Shown here in pieces: positions 1 to 14,244 of a stretch of 64,000 nt of DNA. The DNA is from Plantago major (Eukaryota > Streptophyta > Magnoliopsida > Lamiales > Plantaginaceae). The stretch spans positions 1 to 64,000 of the forward strand of contig JAIFAC010000317.1 of assembly GCA_026545765.1 (NCBI GenBank), given 5' to 3'. Below the pieces are notes generated by a model, which worked only from the letters and a program-made list of their open reading frames with translations, had not been told where the DNA came from and ran no database searches. The first letter of the stretch is position 1, and every line of letters starts with the position of its first letter. The translations under genes and the position numbers were made by a program.

Positions 1-84
1 CAATTACGAGCTAATGTACAAGCCAAAATGTGCTCACATGGACAAAATTGAAAGTGAAAGGCAATGGAAATGGCTAGAAGTTAC

Positions 85-123
85 CCTGAAGGACCACCGA
101 GTAGGCATAGGCTCGTCGTCCAT
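85..123 (-). CDS. Possible first coding exon of a minus-strand gene leaving the window
   Basis: On the minus strand an ATG at 123-121 opens a short reading frame MDDEPMPTRWSFR, followed at about position 84 by a donor-like GTAACTT. It is preceded (minus strand, 124-165) by a CT-rich tract like a plant 5' UTR. A TRWSF-type start resembles the N-terminus of some plant AAA ATPases of the katanin-like group, but only 13 residues are visible, so that is a weak guess. The next exon would lie left of the window. It could equally be a chance reading frame. Confidence 0.28.
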
Positions 124-2533
124 CGGAATCAGAGAGAGATAGAGAGAGAAAGTGTGTTTGCCTCTACGTGCAGAGTTTCAGTCGTCGTCACAAACAGTCA
201 CTGTGTGGAACAGTAGAAAGATCGATCAATTCATGTGTTTTTGCCATTCCTTTCTCCAGCAAAAGTCAAGAACAATTAAAACCTGAGGAGATGAGAGTGA
301 AGGCAGAAATGAAAATTTTCAAACAGATTTGGATTTTTACGGAGGGGAAATTGTGGACTAGAATCTTTAGCTGGCACTTGCCAGTTGCGCATCAGATTTT
401 TATCATTTTAAATCCCACCTCACTGCGCGATCGACCCATTTTAACGGAGATTCCGATCAATCCGAGCCAATTCGATTAACCTAATAATAATAATTTAATA
501 TAAAATATTAATAACATAACATAAAAGTAAAAATTAATAGATACATTTTATTCCAATTAATTATACTTATTATGGGTAGTATATAACCAAAAACCTGGCA
601 CGTGTAACGTTTCTAACAAGATGTACAAAATCTGGCACGTTTCTTCCTCATTTATCCTGTTTGTTCGATCCTGGGGTTAGACCAGTGATCTCACTTCTCC
701 ATTTTTCATTATCTTCAGGAACCTCATCTAATCAACTTAATATGCCGGTAATTACGTCCTCTTGCTTGTTAATTACTTATTTGTTCGTTTTATACATTAT
801 TATTCTCTCATTTTCCTGTCTAAGTGTGTTGTACAATAAAATATATATATATATATATATACATAAATACTACAATCGCCAGATAACGTTAAATCATTTA
901 TAATTTCTTGACGTTGTACAGAAGTTAAATACAAAATGTTAAATATGCGACCGATAGACGGTCTCTCATGAGTTCTCATGGAAATATTTATTAATACGAC
1001 TCATAAATTTTATTTAATTGAGTCGTAATTTAAATTACGACTTAATTTATACTTCAATTGAAAAATATAATACACCTCTTTGCACTCAGATCTCTTATTA
1101 AGAAATATAATTTTAAATACAAGATTTAGATGATACGACTCTTTTAAAGGTAGCATTAGATCAAATCTCTGTAGTGACAATTACATTATTGTCAAGTCGA
1201 AAATTTCTCGACAACCTTCAAAGAACAAGTGGCTCGGATTCTATATCGTAGGCTTTAATACAATTATAAGAAGAAAAGTAATAGGATTTATAAAATAAAA
1301 CACTAGAAAAGAAGAGTGCGGAGGCTCTCTATCAGATTGCTAAAATTCAGACCGATTAGCCTACCAAGGCCACGCATCAAATCCATCCATGTTCCATCAA
1401 GGAGCCCATCTCGCTATGTACACAAATTGGAATCCAACGCCAATGAGCTAACCCATCGAGCTAAGTCACCATCTAACCATGAACCATAGTTACCCGACAC
1501 GCCAATTCCCCATCATTGTTTACGACAGATTTGTGCTAGTTAGCTATTTAGTCAATGACCAACCAACTAACGGTTAGAAGGCTAGTCAACCAACCGAATA
1601 TGGAGGCTAGCTTGGCCGACAAGTGAAGTGGCAAACGATTCTCGCCAACCGATTACGACATGGTCCAATCCACTAAAGACTCTCACCAAATATGAGAGGT
1701 GGGGATGGACTCTAATGGTAGAAAGTCTATAGTCGGTGTAGAAGGAGGAAGGCATCTCATTTACGAGAAACCCTAACTATCACTCTAACGCCCATCTCTC
1801 TCTCAAGCTTTGGATTAGCGCTCGCCTTCCACCATCGCCCATCACCATCTATCACCTTCCGCCACCTTACCTCACTATCCGACGATAGCCAACCACCACC
1901 TCCACCAAGGTCATTTATCTATCGCTTGTGCCCATCCATACATCGTCGAACCGTCAATGTGGATAAGTCAACTCCATCATCTCTCTCTATCTCGCTACCT
2001 ATTCACCTTCTATCAACATATTAACTCGAGTGTCGCACCATACTTGGCATGCCACATCGTGTCACTTTGGAACCACGCTTTGTTTCGCTTTATTGCTCTT
2101 CAGTTGTCGCTTCCTCGCCTCAACCCTAAATTTATCAGATTTCGAGTGTCTACATTTATATAATACTAGAACGCTAGAATACGCAAGTCGTTATCGCCAT
2201 ATAAATAGCTATATAATATGATACGAATGCAAGTAATATCGCTTTTTTTAATAATGAATTGCATTTTTTCAAGTCAATTAGTGTTTGAGTTAATGTTAAT
2301 TGATCGTTGTTTTAATGATTTAATTGATTTTGTCAGTTAAATTAGCATTTAAAATTTAATTGGAGAAGGAAGATTGGTTTTATTATGATGCTATTGATTT
2401 TGTCAAGTGAATTACAATTTGAATTATCGAATAAAACAGATTATTTTTAATTAAAGTTTAATTTATATATATACTATGTATGTAGCTCAATTTAATTTAA
2501 AATAAGACTAATCAGCATAATTTAATCATTCAC

Positions 2534-2537
<4 letters not shown>

Positions 2538-2586
<49 letters not shown>
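2538..2586. repeat. (TA)n microsatellite
   Basis: An uninterrupted TA dinucleotide tract of roughly 48 bp. Confidence 0.95.
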
Positions 2587-2590
<4 letters not shown>

Positions 2591-4174
2591 CTGTAATATA
2601 CTACTTAGTATATAGCCAACAGGTGCTACAAAGTAGTATGAGATTTTAATTTTCTAAGCTTCCATTTTCTGATGATGATTTGAATTGAAAGGGTTATGAG
2701 TATATAATTAACTAGGAAGGGTTCATGCAATGATTAAACTTTATCACACCAACACATGCACTAAAGCAGAACACAGAACACGTGTCATGATCGTGTGTGA
2801 TGAGGATCGAACAAACCTATTTATCCTGATCACAATCTTTCATCCTTATCTACAAATGCACTCTACCGTTTACTTTCACTCTCTTCTCTCTCCCAAATCC
2901 AGTTTCGGTATATATGCCCTAATCACAAAATCCAATCGTTTAGTTTTTGAACTGAAGATTAATCTTCATCACCTGAGCTTGCTGGACATGAAAAGGTTTC
3001 AACTTCAACGGCGCTCTCCTACAATAGGGATTAGGGACGACAAAGAAAGACAGAAAGGTAGCTAGGTCCTTGCTAAGGATTTGTATGAGTATGATGATTT
3101 TTGAGTTTGCCTCTGTTGGCTTTGGTAATTTTACCTTTATGATTTTACAACAGAGCCATAGTTTTGCTAATTACCCATTCATTTAATAGAAAATCTATTT
3201 CCTACTTTATTCATTATATCTCATATTCTATTTACTATTTCTTCTTCTACTTTATTAAATCTTTTTTCTATTTTATTACCATATCTGAATAGTTGGTTTT
3301 GGTCTTGCTCTCTTTTTTCTTTGAAGTTTTAATTTACGACTATTGTTTGTTTGCAATATTTATATTTCTCAAGAAACGAATGACTTATATATTCTCTATA
3401 GTATACAAACTCAACCTTCTTACTGACTCGATCTGTTAAACTTTGCCTTCTCCACTGCATTTTTAGTTTAGGTTAAGCTCAATTACTTGTAGACCTAAGT
3501 GGGGAGTGAACAGGTGAAACATTTTAAGCATATTCTAATTACAAATAGGAACAGAGAAATTCCGTTGTACGACAATCATTTTCACACATTATTCAATTTC
3601 ATTATGATCTATAGGTATGCTATGTTTGCAAATTGAAATAAGATTAAATAAAGAAATAAAACATTATACCCAGCTTGTTACACAATTTCTAGTAATATAA
3701 TATTGTAATAAGAATATTAATATGCATATTAGTAGTAGACATTTTATCTCTCCCAATATAAAATGGAGAGGAAATGGCAGCGTTTTTCTTCTACCAACTG
3801 AGTGTTTTAAATAATTCAAGTAAATCCAGGAGCAGCCTGTGATTTGAAAGTTTATGAAAGATAATTATGCATTGACACACTATGTAATTTAATAGGTTGA
3901 GTTATGCCGATCCGGTTGGATCAATATTTTTACATTAAATTCATCATACATATTTAAATATAAATATTCAAGAAACGAAAGAAGAAAGAAGAACTACATT
4001 ACGACAAGACAAACAAAAACGAATAAATTAATGACACTTTTACGAAAATAAGATTTACATCTCTTCATCTTCTCAAAATCATTAATGATTAATCACGCCA
4101 AAACCTCGACAATTCCTTTTTCAATATGGATTATAAATAGTTAGACAATAAGTCATCCTCCATCGAATTACAGC

Positions 4175-4177
<3 letters not shown>

Positions 4178-4247
<70 letters not shown>
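4178..4247. repeat. (TA)n microsatellite
   Basis: An uninterrupted TA dinucleotide tract of about 70 bp. Confidence 0.95.
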
Positions 4248-4250
<3 letters not shown>

Positions 4251-6144
4251 ATTTTCATGAAAATGCACACTGTAACTTTCTCCAAAAGATAAAACCTCAG
4301 ATAACCCTTTTAAATTAGTTAATTAGTAAAATATCTCTTAAATCACAAAAGTTTCTAAGAGACGCAGACAATGGTAGATAATGACGTTTTAACTACTATA
4401 CGATAATGTTTTATGAGTATGTATGCTTTTTATATCATTTTGTTATGTAATATGTATATCACTAATATTTTTAAGAAACTTTTTGTATATTAAACGCAGT
4501 AATAATTTTTACTAAACGTAGTAACACTTTTTTTATATATCGCAAAAGGTCCTTCAACCGATAAAATATAATTAGTCCCATTTTCGAAAATTTCTCAAAT
4601 TATCACATTTTCAAAAATATATAAACGATATACACCACAGATCATAACAATAAAAATCAATGTCACAATCATTAGTCATATTATGCCGATAATGAAGAAG
4701 TATTTTTTTTAATTTGATATTTATATTGTTTATAATTATTTTATCAAGTTAGATATTTAAATTAACTAATATTTCACCAAAACTTAAAAAATAAATAAAA
4801 AAGGACCAAAACACGTCAGTAGCCCTCGTCATTAAATAGCCGCCTTCAAGAAATTGCTTATCCACCTGTGGTAGCCTTGAGGTTCACCGGATTAAATTTT
4901 GTCCGCTTCGAGTTTTTTCGCTTTTTAAGAATAATAAATATTGTTTTACCGTATGATTTGATTAAATTTATTTTTATTTATCTATAACATTGTTTTAAAT
5001 TTTAATTATGTTTGTTTGAAGATCATAATCACCTTCTTGTTCTTCAATTATGTTTGTTTGAAGATTCTATATAAAGATGTATGTTAGAGAGTTGAAATGC
5101 ATAAATAAAAGTGTTTTGGATAAAATCACCTTCGTGTTCTTCGTGTTTTTCTTTTTAAGTTTTTTGATTTATTCATTCGGATGATAAAATTAATTCAATA
5201 AACTTGTTTGATGTGTTTTTAGGTTAAATAGTATTTTTCAAATTATTGAACCATTTTGTAAATTATAATAATAGTGGTATTATATGTAATAAAAATTTGT
5301 TCTGCTTAGTAAAAAGTGTTCGCTTAACATTCTTTAACTTTAATGTTTTTAGATATAATCGTAATGTCATTCTTTTTTTTTTCTATAAGCATCGCTCTCA
5401 GAGATTTACTTTAAATTAAATATTATAATTTTCTCAACTTATTTAATTATAAAGTTCTACTATCTAAACGTACTAACTAAAAAATTTGCCATGAACATAT
5501 ACTTTTCTAAAATACGCTTATAAGAATAAAGAAAATGAAAATTTCAGAGGTGGTGACCGCAACCCCCTGCCACCCCCTATCTCCGCCCCTGAGTAAATCC
5601 ACAATGTTTTGGAAAAATTCATTCCTATAGCAAATTTTATTCTTATATACAAATTACACATTTTATTAAAATATACCTTTTACTATATTCTTATATTTTA
5701 TTATCTAAACGTATTGACGTCGGAATACGGAAGTACTAAACACATAATTCAATTTTATTTGAGTTTTGAGAAAGTTTAATACGGTAAATGATAATTTAAT
5801 TTGAGTAGTATACTATTGAGTTTAATACATAACACACCAACACCTCTTTCTAGTTTCTCCTTACCTTTGGCGAGATTCTTGAGTGGAAAACTTGTTCTAT
5901 TGAGAGAAAAATAAATATTTTGGGTTATTTCCAACACGACTTCTAGGTTTAAACTAGCTCAATTTCAATTCGACACTCGAATAATCGGTTTCAATTCGAG
6001 ATCATTATAGATCAAACATTAATCGAGCTGAAATAAATACTTGCTCGAAAAGCCTTGATATATTTATTAAGAGCCAATGTTGGTATTGAAAACGTAAAAC
6101 AAGTAACTTTCTTACGCGTGTTTCTCTTCTCGGTTCATACATGA

Positions 6145-6563
6145 AACCAAACGATCGCTCAAACTCTTCAATTGGATCGGCGCCATTAGAGCAGGTTATA
6201 TCTGAAAGCCTCTCACAAGAGTCTTCTTCGTCATAATCCACAAGAGTCTTGGGGTTGTTTCGAATATGTAAATGCTATGGATAAAGCCGCCGTCACTGCT
6301 CAACGCTATGCTTCTAACTTGACTATTTCTTTGGGGCCGCCTCATCTGTCCAAATCACAACGGGTTTTCCAGACTACCACATAAACATGACTGATTTCCC
6401 AAACCATCCCACATTTACACCACGAAATTCTGATTGTCAGCAGAAGCAATTTACACATAAAGTATCAATTCAACCAGCCCCACCACCACCATCTCGACAC
6501 CGAACCGCCACAGGCCTCTCAAATTGGTGCGTTTTGCTATCAGTCAATGTTTGTTGGCACGAA
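6145..6563 (+). pseudogene. Unidentified gene fragment, broken frame
   Basis: Three open pieces on the plus strand look protein-like in composition but lie in different frames. An ATG at about 6142 opens MKPNDRSNSSIGSAPLEQ and runs to a TAA at about 6235. A second frame from about 6238 reads PQESWGCFEYVNAMDKAA onward to a stop at about 6383. A third from 6387 is Pro/Ser/His-rich to 6569. At least two frameshifts would be needed to join them. The antisense frame at 6005-6241 is also open and is equally unproven. I do not recognise the family. Confidence 0.3.
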
Positions 6564-6569
6564 TCTTAA

Positions 6570-9500
6570 GTGTTGGTTAAATTGCATAATCTGTTAAGCT
6601 CTTGTGACTTGTGATCCTTACTCTTGCTTTATTGTTGTTTGTGCCTTTTGACGTACTTATAGTTCAATTTTTACAATTATAGGATTGGGATGAGAAATCC
6701 TTAAGGTGTAAGAAATTCATATAACACCAATAAGGTGTTTGATGAAATGCTCAAGAGATGCTTTTGCTTTCTTCTAGATAGAGGTAAGTGATCAATGTGG
6801 TTCTCTCTTAGTTCTAAACATGGCTGATGTTAAATCATATGACTGAGTCAAATGTGCAAAACGTAGTGATTAAATTGGTCTGGTCACGAAGTTAAAGGTA
6901 CATGATAATAACTGCCATATGAGTTCACACTGACTCCTGCCTATTTGTACTGATTTCCTTGAAAGATACCCTGATTTTATGATTTTAGGCTTCAAAGTAT
7001 ATGGAATCTGCTACTCCAATTCAGAGTCAGAGGGCAAGAAAGTTCTTGGTTTAATTTTGAGAGATCAAGTGTGCCTCTCAGTATTTTTTTTCTCTGAAAA
7101 GGACTACATGTCCAGAAGATGTTGGATCGTTTTGCGTTAGTATTGCTAAGCTAGGTCAAGTTAGTCGGAAACATAGCATTTCAGAAATGTTTTTGCTATG
7201 TTTTGGAATTATATGGGTATGTGTGTGCACTTTTATGCTTTTGCTGGGTATATAGGAGTACTCAGATTATTTTTTGCTTAGTTAGATTCTGTCTTGTTCG
7301 TGACAGGGCAAGTGGTGGACTGGGGAAGGTTCTGTGCAAGTATTTAGTTACCCTGTAATGGTTCAGCTGCTGTAACATCTCTGACCGAGCACATCATCAC
7401 TAAGGCTGTGGGTTGGGAGCAGATACAGGTAAATGGTCTTCTATTTGCTTATTTTAGTAACTGGACACTACTTGAAGTGCTTAGCCTGCATAATTGTTAT
7501 ATATTAGCATTAGAATCTGAATGATTAACTAGATCTATCTCTGCTTAAAGGTTCTACATGGATATTGAATTTATGCCTTGAGAAGTCACTTCTCATTTTG
7601 AACAGGTTCGATTTAACCTTTATGGTCAATAGCCACAAGGTTGCATGAAATTCAGCTGCTGGACATTAATAGTGATTTCATAAGTATTGAATTTTGGGAA
7701 AATTACAGATACTACCCCTTAAATTGGCCCTCGTTTCAGACTCACCCCCGTATTGACTTAAATTACAGATAGACCTAATTTTTACAAAGGCCAAATTCAA
7801 CAATTACAACCATCCTCAAAAGTCAACTTTTTCTCCTATTTTTTATTTTCTTTATAATTCCATAATTATATTAGTTTTAGTTTATTACAAAATAAGCCCT
7901 AACAGTTTTCAATTTTTATAAAAAGATCCCCAAAAATTTTAATTATTAAAATTTTAACCCTCTTCTCCACCACCCATCTTCTTCCCCACCACCAACACCA
8001 CCACAGCACCACCCACCACCACCCATCTTCTTCCCCACCACCAACACTGCCACACCACCACCAAAATTACCACACATTACGCCACTATCGACACCACTCA
8101 ACACTACATCGCTTCCATGGCGGAAGCATGTAAGCCATGGAAGATCTCAGAACTTTACAGATCTTTCCAAGCTTCCACGGCGGAAGCCGAGCTCGCCATG
8201 GAAGATCACTGTAAGCTCAAGCTTGGCCATGGAAGCCCTTTTCCCAGTAGCAGGTTGTGTGGTGGTAGTGGTGGATGGTGTGGGTGGTGGGGAAGAAGAT
8301 GGGTGGGTTATTTATGTTAGTTAATAAGTTTTGGGGATTGTTTAAAAATATTTTGGGTTATTTTTGTAAGTTATAAAATATTAGAGTCAAGTATGTAATA
8401 AAGTGAAACTTGTAAATTGCAACTGAGTCCATTTAATTTAATTTTCCTTTATTTTTTGTTTGATCAACTCAAAAATGGGGATTTTGACCTATCTCGTAAT
8501 TGTTGCCAATTTAGGGACTAATCAGAATTGGGCCAAATTTAAGGGAACCATAGGTAATTCACAGATATGTTTTATATGTACACATATGGGGGCTCTGGAT
8601 TCTGGTTTCAAGTTTAAACAAGAATTTGTTCATCTAAAATGTCAACTGTTTTTGTTAATAATGTGCAAACCCGATTAATTTTCATAGCTTTCACATGGTA
8701 CTTTACACCTTGTTTTTGTGCATGAGCTTGGGAAAAATGAGTTTGTTATATGCCTTCATGTAAAATGCTAATCACAACTTAATATTTTCTCATTCACGCA
8801 CCTAATGAACATGATACAAAATCTTATATGTTGGATATTATGTTGAGTACTGATTGAATTGAGCAGAGAACAATGTGTTCACCTTGATTAAATTGAGGTT
8901 GTACTGAGTTCTTGTGCATTTTACCAATTTCCGCTGTTTTTCGTTATTATTGACAATATTGTTTGTCATATGTGTGATGTTGTACATGTTGCATGCTTGT
9001 TCTATTTCAGTATCTATCCGCTGCTTTCTCCCTTGCAAATTGATATTTTACTGGAAAACACTATCTACACTCTACAACTAAAATTTCGAATTTAGGCAAA
9101 AATGCTATGAAAAACCTGGCCTCTGTCACTCTTTTGAATTCAAAATATTTCATCTACAATGATACCCAGCAGTGGACGGATCTAGACTATCATATATTTG
9201 TTTCAGCCAGCCCTCTTTCTCATTCTATCTTGGGTCCTTCTATCTTTATTTTCGCTCTCTTCAAAGCCTTGCTTATTTTTTCTCTTCCACCTTGAAGAAA
9301 GTTATGTTTAATTACAAATGCAAAGTAATTAATTTTTTTTAGTAAAGAACAATTAACTGTAAGTTCGATATGCTATCATTGTATTAAAATTTACGGCCTA
9401 TATTATGCAATTCCTCTCAGATTTTAGGAGGGTTTGTTATCGAGTACATATTACGAAGCTAAAACAACTAGATTTTTATGTAGAATTTATTAACCTTTTT

Positions 9501-10460
9501 AGCAATATGTTTATGAATCTCACCTGACTACCTGAGTAATTTTTGCCTTTCTTATATCTAAAATTCAACATGTGATCTCTTTTTCAAATGGATTCATTAA
9601 AGTTGTTTTCTTACTAATAATTTACTTATTTCATACAATATTACAGAAGAAAGAGTGTTATATGAGTGAACTGACAGGAAAATGCAGGCTCTGCAGATAG
9701 AAGCCACAACTCACTCAGCCAAGATCTTTGTGTTGCAGGTTTGTGTTAAAATTGTGGATGAAATATTGGATTTACTTCATTTATGAATGATTGGAAATAC
9801 ATTTATTTGGAGGCATGGGCTATTGCAAATTGCAATCACATAAAGGATTTGTTTTTACCGAGTCAATTATCAGTGACTTGATAGGATACGCTTCTATTCT
9901 ACTCTTAACTTGAACAGTCTTCATACTAGAAACAATGTTTCACTTGAGTCCAGTTCTGAATAGTTTAGGTTTCAGATGCTACTAAACAAGGGTCAGTGCA
10001 GCAGAAGCTATGAAATGCTTCCCTTTCTCATGAGTTTCCATTTCTCATGATATTTCAACTTTTTCTTGTATATGAACAGGGAAAGCTAACTGGTCTATGT
10101 TTGTATCCAGGAAGCAGTTATGATGTATTCATGATTTTAGCCATTTGGAATTTAGTATAAGATATTGTTGGTTTGATTTTATATGTTTTTTCTTTCAAAC
10201 CTGTTATCTGATCTTCTTGAGAGTTTTCATGAGCTAACACTTGAAGTTAACCATTCTTTGAGCTTCCTTGCTCACTGATTCATAGTTATCATTCATTGCA
10301 TGGTTTTGATATTAGCAGGAACTGCTCTACTGCAATGGTAAAATTGTGGGAAACTCTCACCGGTGATAAAAAATGTGGCAGATCACATGGAGTCAATTGA
10401 TATATCTGGTATGTAGTAGTGTGCTGTTACCAACTGCTGAGCTTGGTTGTCTGAAAATTG
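6570..10460 (+). other. Exon-like patches in non-coding sequence
   Basis: This looks like an eroded, possibly spliced transcription unit rather than a coding gene. Patches with AG before and GT after occur at 7306-7429 (donor GTAAATG), about 9660-9739 (donor GTTTGTG) and about 10318-10420. The first includes a short open run ending TKAVGWEQIQ but also an internal stop. No patch gives a recognisable domain. A non-coding RNA or a decayed gene continuing the 6.1-6.6 kb fragment are both possible. Confidence 0.25.
7696..8563. mobile_element. Foldback / MULE-like non-autonomous element
   Basis: The ends are imperfect inverted repeats: AATTACAGATACTACCCCTTA at the left matches the reverse complement of the right end around TTAAATTTGGCCC. 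The inversion continues inward. A CCACC-rich block with ATCTTCTTCCCC at about 7968-8080 is mirrored by a GGTGG-rich block with GGGGAAGAAGAT at about 8257-8312. The centre repeats CCATGGAAGATC and CTTCCATGGCGGAAGC. No clear 9-bp target duplication is visible and there is no transposase. The 67-aa frame at 8117-8320 lies in the palindrome centre and is not credible as a gene. Confidence 0.5.
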
Positions 10461-11699
10461 GCAGGTTTGTTGTTATTGTTGTTGTTCTTTGCACGACAGA
10501 GTTAGCTTCTGTAAACCAATGATGAGCTGAGAGTTCAATTGCTAGAGAAACTCCATATCCAACAGAGTAATATGATAGCTAATGATGGATTTGCTTAAGA
10601 TTTTGAATATATTAAACTTCTGCTATGTTGCAGATACATGAACCTGTTTCATTTTAGACCAACTTAAACCCAAGTTTGTCTTGATTGTGCTGGGTAATGC
10701 ATTTAAGGATATCCATGTTATGGTGAACTATGATTCTGATGGTATCATTTGGTGTTGAAATTACAACCAAATCAGACGGGGATATTAAGTTATCAACACG
10801 TGAATGGAATTAAACGTACATAACTGATCTGTTTTATAATATACAGTAGGGAAACTAAGAATGAAGCATCAGTAGAGGTGTAAAGTTTATGCAGTCAAGT
10901 TCTAATGTCAAGATGTCTTTGTATAATTGTGCATTTCTATCTTATGAATTTCAAATGTTTATGCAAAGTAGATCTTGGCAAACACATAATCAGATGGTGT
11001 ATTGGGATAATGTGAGCACACAGGGGATACGAAGTATTGAGAACATTTGATGGGGACCATGGGGTCATGTACAGCATGTTCAGATGATTATATTTATTTA
11101 TAGGTAGTAGAGTTGATTTATCAGGTACAAATCTTCTTAGTGATACATAGACCAGACTATATTATGCAATTTGGATCTCTAATGCATGGTTATCATTTGT
11201 TAGTATACTGAAAGTTTGAATAAATAGCACTAGACTAATGAGTTGATCTGTTGATGAAATCCAAATTTGCACGTCCAGTGAAACAAAATTGCCCTCGTCT
11301 TTTGCCCATAAAATTTTAATATATACTTTTCTTTGGGAAAGACATGGCACCGTGGTGTTTCAATTCTAGTGTGTGTGTGTACACACAGGACTAGAAATAA
11401 AACCCTACCCAATGCACCCATACATTTCTTTCTTTCCGGCTGCTTTTCTTTCTTCCTGTACCATTTATTTCCCTACCCATTTCTTCTTCTTCAATTAAAA
11501 TCCTACCCATTTCTTTCTTCTTCTTATGTTAAAACCGTCCAGTCGACCACCACCGACCTCCGCCTCCCCTACCACTGGCCATCGACCACTGAACCTCCTA
11601 AGTTTCGGCTGGGTTCTGTAGATCCCCAATTCGACACCCCATTTCTTTTACATTGTGTTGTGTAACTTGTGTTATCTAATTGGTGAATGGTGATACATA

Positions 11700-12060
11700 T
11701 TTTATATGCAATTTGCTAGAAATTGATGAACTCGAGCTTACAAGAATTGTAAACCATATCACTATAGCGTTTTTCGAGCTAACGAGCCGAGTTAAATTCG
11801 AGCTTGGTAATTTTCGAGCTCACGAGTCGAACTAGATTCGAGCTTTTGAGTTTCAATTAGTCAATTTTAGAAACTTTTAAGCTCATGAAATGAGCTCGAA
11901 TTGGAAAAATATATGTTGAGCTCGAACTCGAGTCCAATAGGTGAAGCTCGGTCAAGCTTGAGCTCGAGTTTGAGCCCATGTGTTTTAATGCTAAACGAGC
12001 AGAGCCTTATGAAAGCTCGATTCGGCTCGACTCGTTTACAGGCCTAACGCCTTCATTGGC
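11700..12060. repeat. GAGCTCGA-rich interspersed repeat
   Basis: A dense run of short palindromic words (GAGCTCGA, AAGCTCG, CGAGCTT) ending in GGCTCGACTCGTTTACAGGC. Such sequences are common in plant non-autonomous transposons. A related degenerate block lies at about 15960-16080. The flanking 10.46-13.58 kb holds no recognised gene. Confidence 0.45.
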
Positions 12061-13324
12061 TTTTTAAATGCAGTTTAAATTTTGAGGAAGTTTCATTAGA
12101 GACGACTAAAGAGCGATATACATTATAGTTTTATAAAAAAATATTAAAGGTTTATATTAAAAACATTGATGGTATATATATATACACATAAAAAGTGATA
12201 TGAAATGTTCACGTAAGCACGTCTCTCAATTCCTTCATTAATGTAGGTTTTTTTTAAGACTTTGTGTTAAAAAAACTTTGTGTTAAACTTTTTGTAATAT
12301 CATTTCTTTACCAAAAAGAACGGGAAAAAACGAAAATGTTCAATAATATATGCTATTGCAATATCATGGACATTATACAAATATTTCCATAGCGAGTCCA
12401 AAATAATGTGTGCCTAGTAACGTTCAAGCTCAATTAACTTAATCCTAAAATAAAGTCAAGTCTATATATAGCTCAAACAGTCAAACCCAACAATAATGTC
12501 AACTCCTATAAATACACAATTGTATCATTTGACAAATGACAAGGCATTCATATCGCTCCCTTGTAGTAATTTCCCTTTGGGTATGTTGATTTACATCTTC
12601 AACTAACCAAAAACTTGATGGTAAAACAGTTTATTCTGTAGTTATTCATCGACCGACTGCTCCAATTATATTCCCGATACGGATTCGGAACCAGTGTATC
12701 GGAACATATCCGTCCAAATACAAAACAGTTCAACAACAATAGTTATATGGATGGGTTGGGCGTTGGAGAACCTGTCTTTTCTATGGTCCACTATTCTTTA
12801 ACTTCCAGGTATATGTGATTGAGTTTTAAGGCCCAAAACAATTGATGACATTTTCTGAGGTTTTGTTTTGTTTTTTTTTTTTAAATTACTTTTCCATTTA
12901 GGATTTATCCCAAATATTGATGGCCTCATCACTCATGGCCTATTCAGTGGAAGCTAGGTTGGTCGATGCGGTCACTCGACCGCCGACTCGCCTCGACTCA
13001 ATTAAGAAAGGTTTTAAAAAAATAATATAATGATAATGCTACTCACCCACAAGAATACCAAACTTCAGAATGTAGTTTGGAAAGATATCCATATTTACCT
13101 CGAGTGTATGGATTCAACACACATCTTCATAAATTTTTCGTTATGATTTAAGAATATTTTTCTCTCTCTTTTTAGCTTCACTTTCCTTTTGTTTTCTTTA
13201 TTTTTCAAAAATACATAGTTTTCTCAATATATCAAATAATATTCGTCCATACTCACCTTATAATATATCATAACAAATTTATGAATACATAAAAAATATT
13301 AATTTTAATATACCTATTGTTACG

Positions 13325-13326
<2 letters not shown>

Positions 13327-13412
<86 letters not shown>
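13327..13412. repeat. (TA)n microsatellite
   Basis: TA tract of about 85 bp with one CA interruption near 13390. Confidence 0.95.
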
Positions 13413-13585
13413 ACAATAATATTTTAGTTGTGAAAATCGTAAGTTAAAAATCGGTCCATATGAAATATGCTTCTGAATTCGTCAATGGGCCTATTGATTT
13501 GAGCACTTCCAAATGGATGATCATCTTACAAAACATAACGATGCAAATCCAAGGCACAAATTACGTGCCATACTTACACTACTAA

Positions 13586-13772
13586 GGCTCTGTTCTCTTC
13601 ATTAAAACTCATTAATTTCAGGTCAATTCAGATTCGGCCAGTTCAGTTCAGTTTAGTTCTACTTAGTTGTTTTTTATACTACAATTTAATTCCATTCAGT
13701 TTAGTTCATTTTATTTTAAATCAGTTCAATTATATTCAGTTTTTTTCAGACGAAGACGAAGAGAATGTAGCC
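13586..13772. mobile_element. Tourist-like MITE (PIF/Harbinger type), copy 1
   Basis: The left end GGCTCTGTTCTCTTC follows TAA. The right end GAAGAGAATGTAGCC is a degraded inverse. The interior is rich in TTCAGTTCAG words, also seen beside the right end at 18182. A better preserved relative with a TTA duplication is at 56029-56150. Confidence 0.55.
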
Positions 13773-14244
13773 AACACGCTATTTGAAAAAAAAAACTATT
13801 CGAGCTCCACGAGAATTATCTCTGATATGTCACATGGACACATTAATTTTTTAATCATACATGTCTCATGAGGCGCAATTTTACATCCACCAACACGCTG
13901 CAACCATGTGATATTCTCTGTTTTCATAGTTCAACCTCGGGCTCCACCGGTAGCATAGGCAAAAATCAAAATAAACTAATTATAATCAGTACAAATTTAA
14001 TTGAAAATATACACTATTTATATAAAAGAATACCACACAAGTCATTATAAATTTTGTTTTTCACAAACCAAGAAGTATACTATTAAGTTCGAGCATCATC
14101 CCCTTAAAACGGCTTATTAAGGGGAGAATGTTATCCATCAGATACGCTGTTTGTACGATCTTTTCACCAAATGCTAATATTCTAACATATACGTCATAAA
14201 AGTTTAAATTTAAATTAGTTATATTATCTGATGAAATTACCATA

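Larger units (their letters stand above)
124..6100. other. Non-coding AT-rich stretch
   Basis: No reading frame here has recognisable protein content; the short ORFs are uninterrupted by chance. The stretch holds a perfect 22-bp palindrome (1021-1042), (TA)n tracts listed separately, and a CT/CCA-rich segment at about 1740-2150 that looks like eroded UTR or LTR sequence but matches nothing I can name. Confidence 0.5.

Noticed and set aside
168..479. 103-residue plus-strand ORF near the left edge
   Set aside because: No domain or splice context, and it overlaps the leader of the better minus-strand candidate.
11333..11665. 110-residue plus-strand ORF with CT-rich coding
   Set aside because: Built from TTCTTTCTTC low-complexity sequence; no domain.
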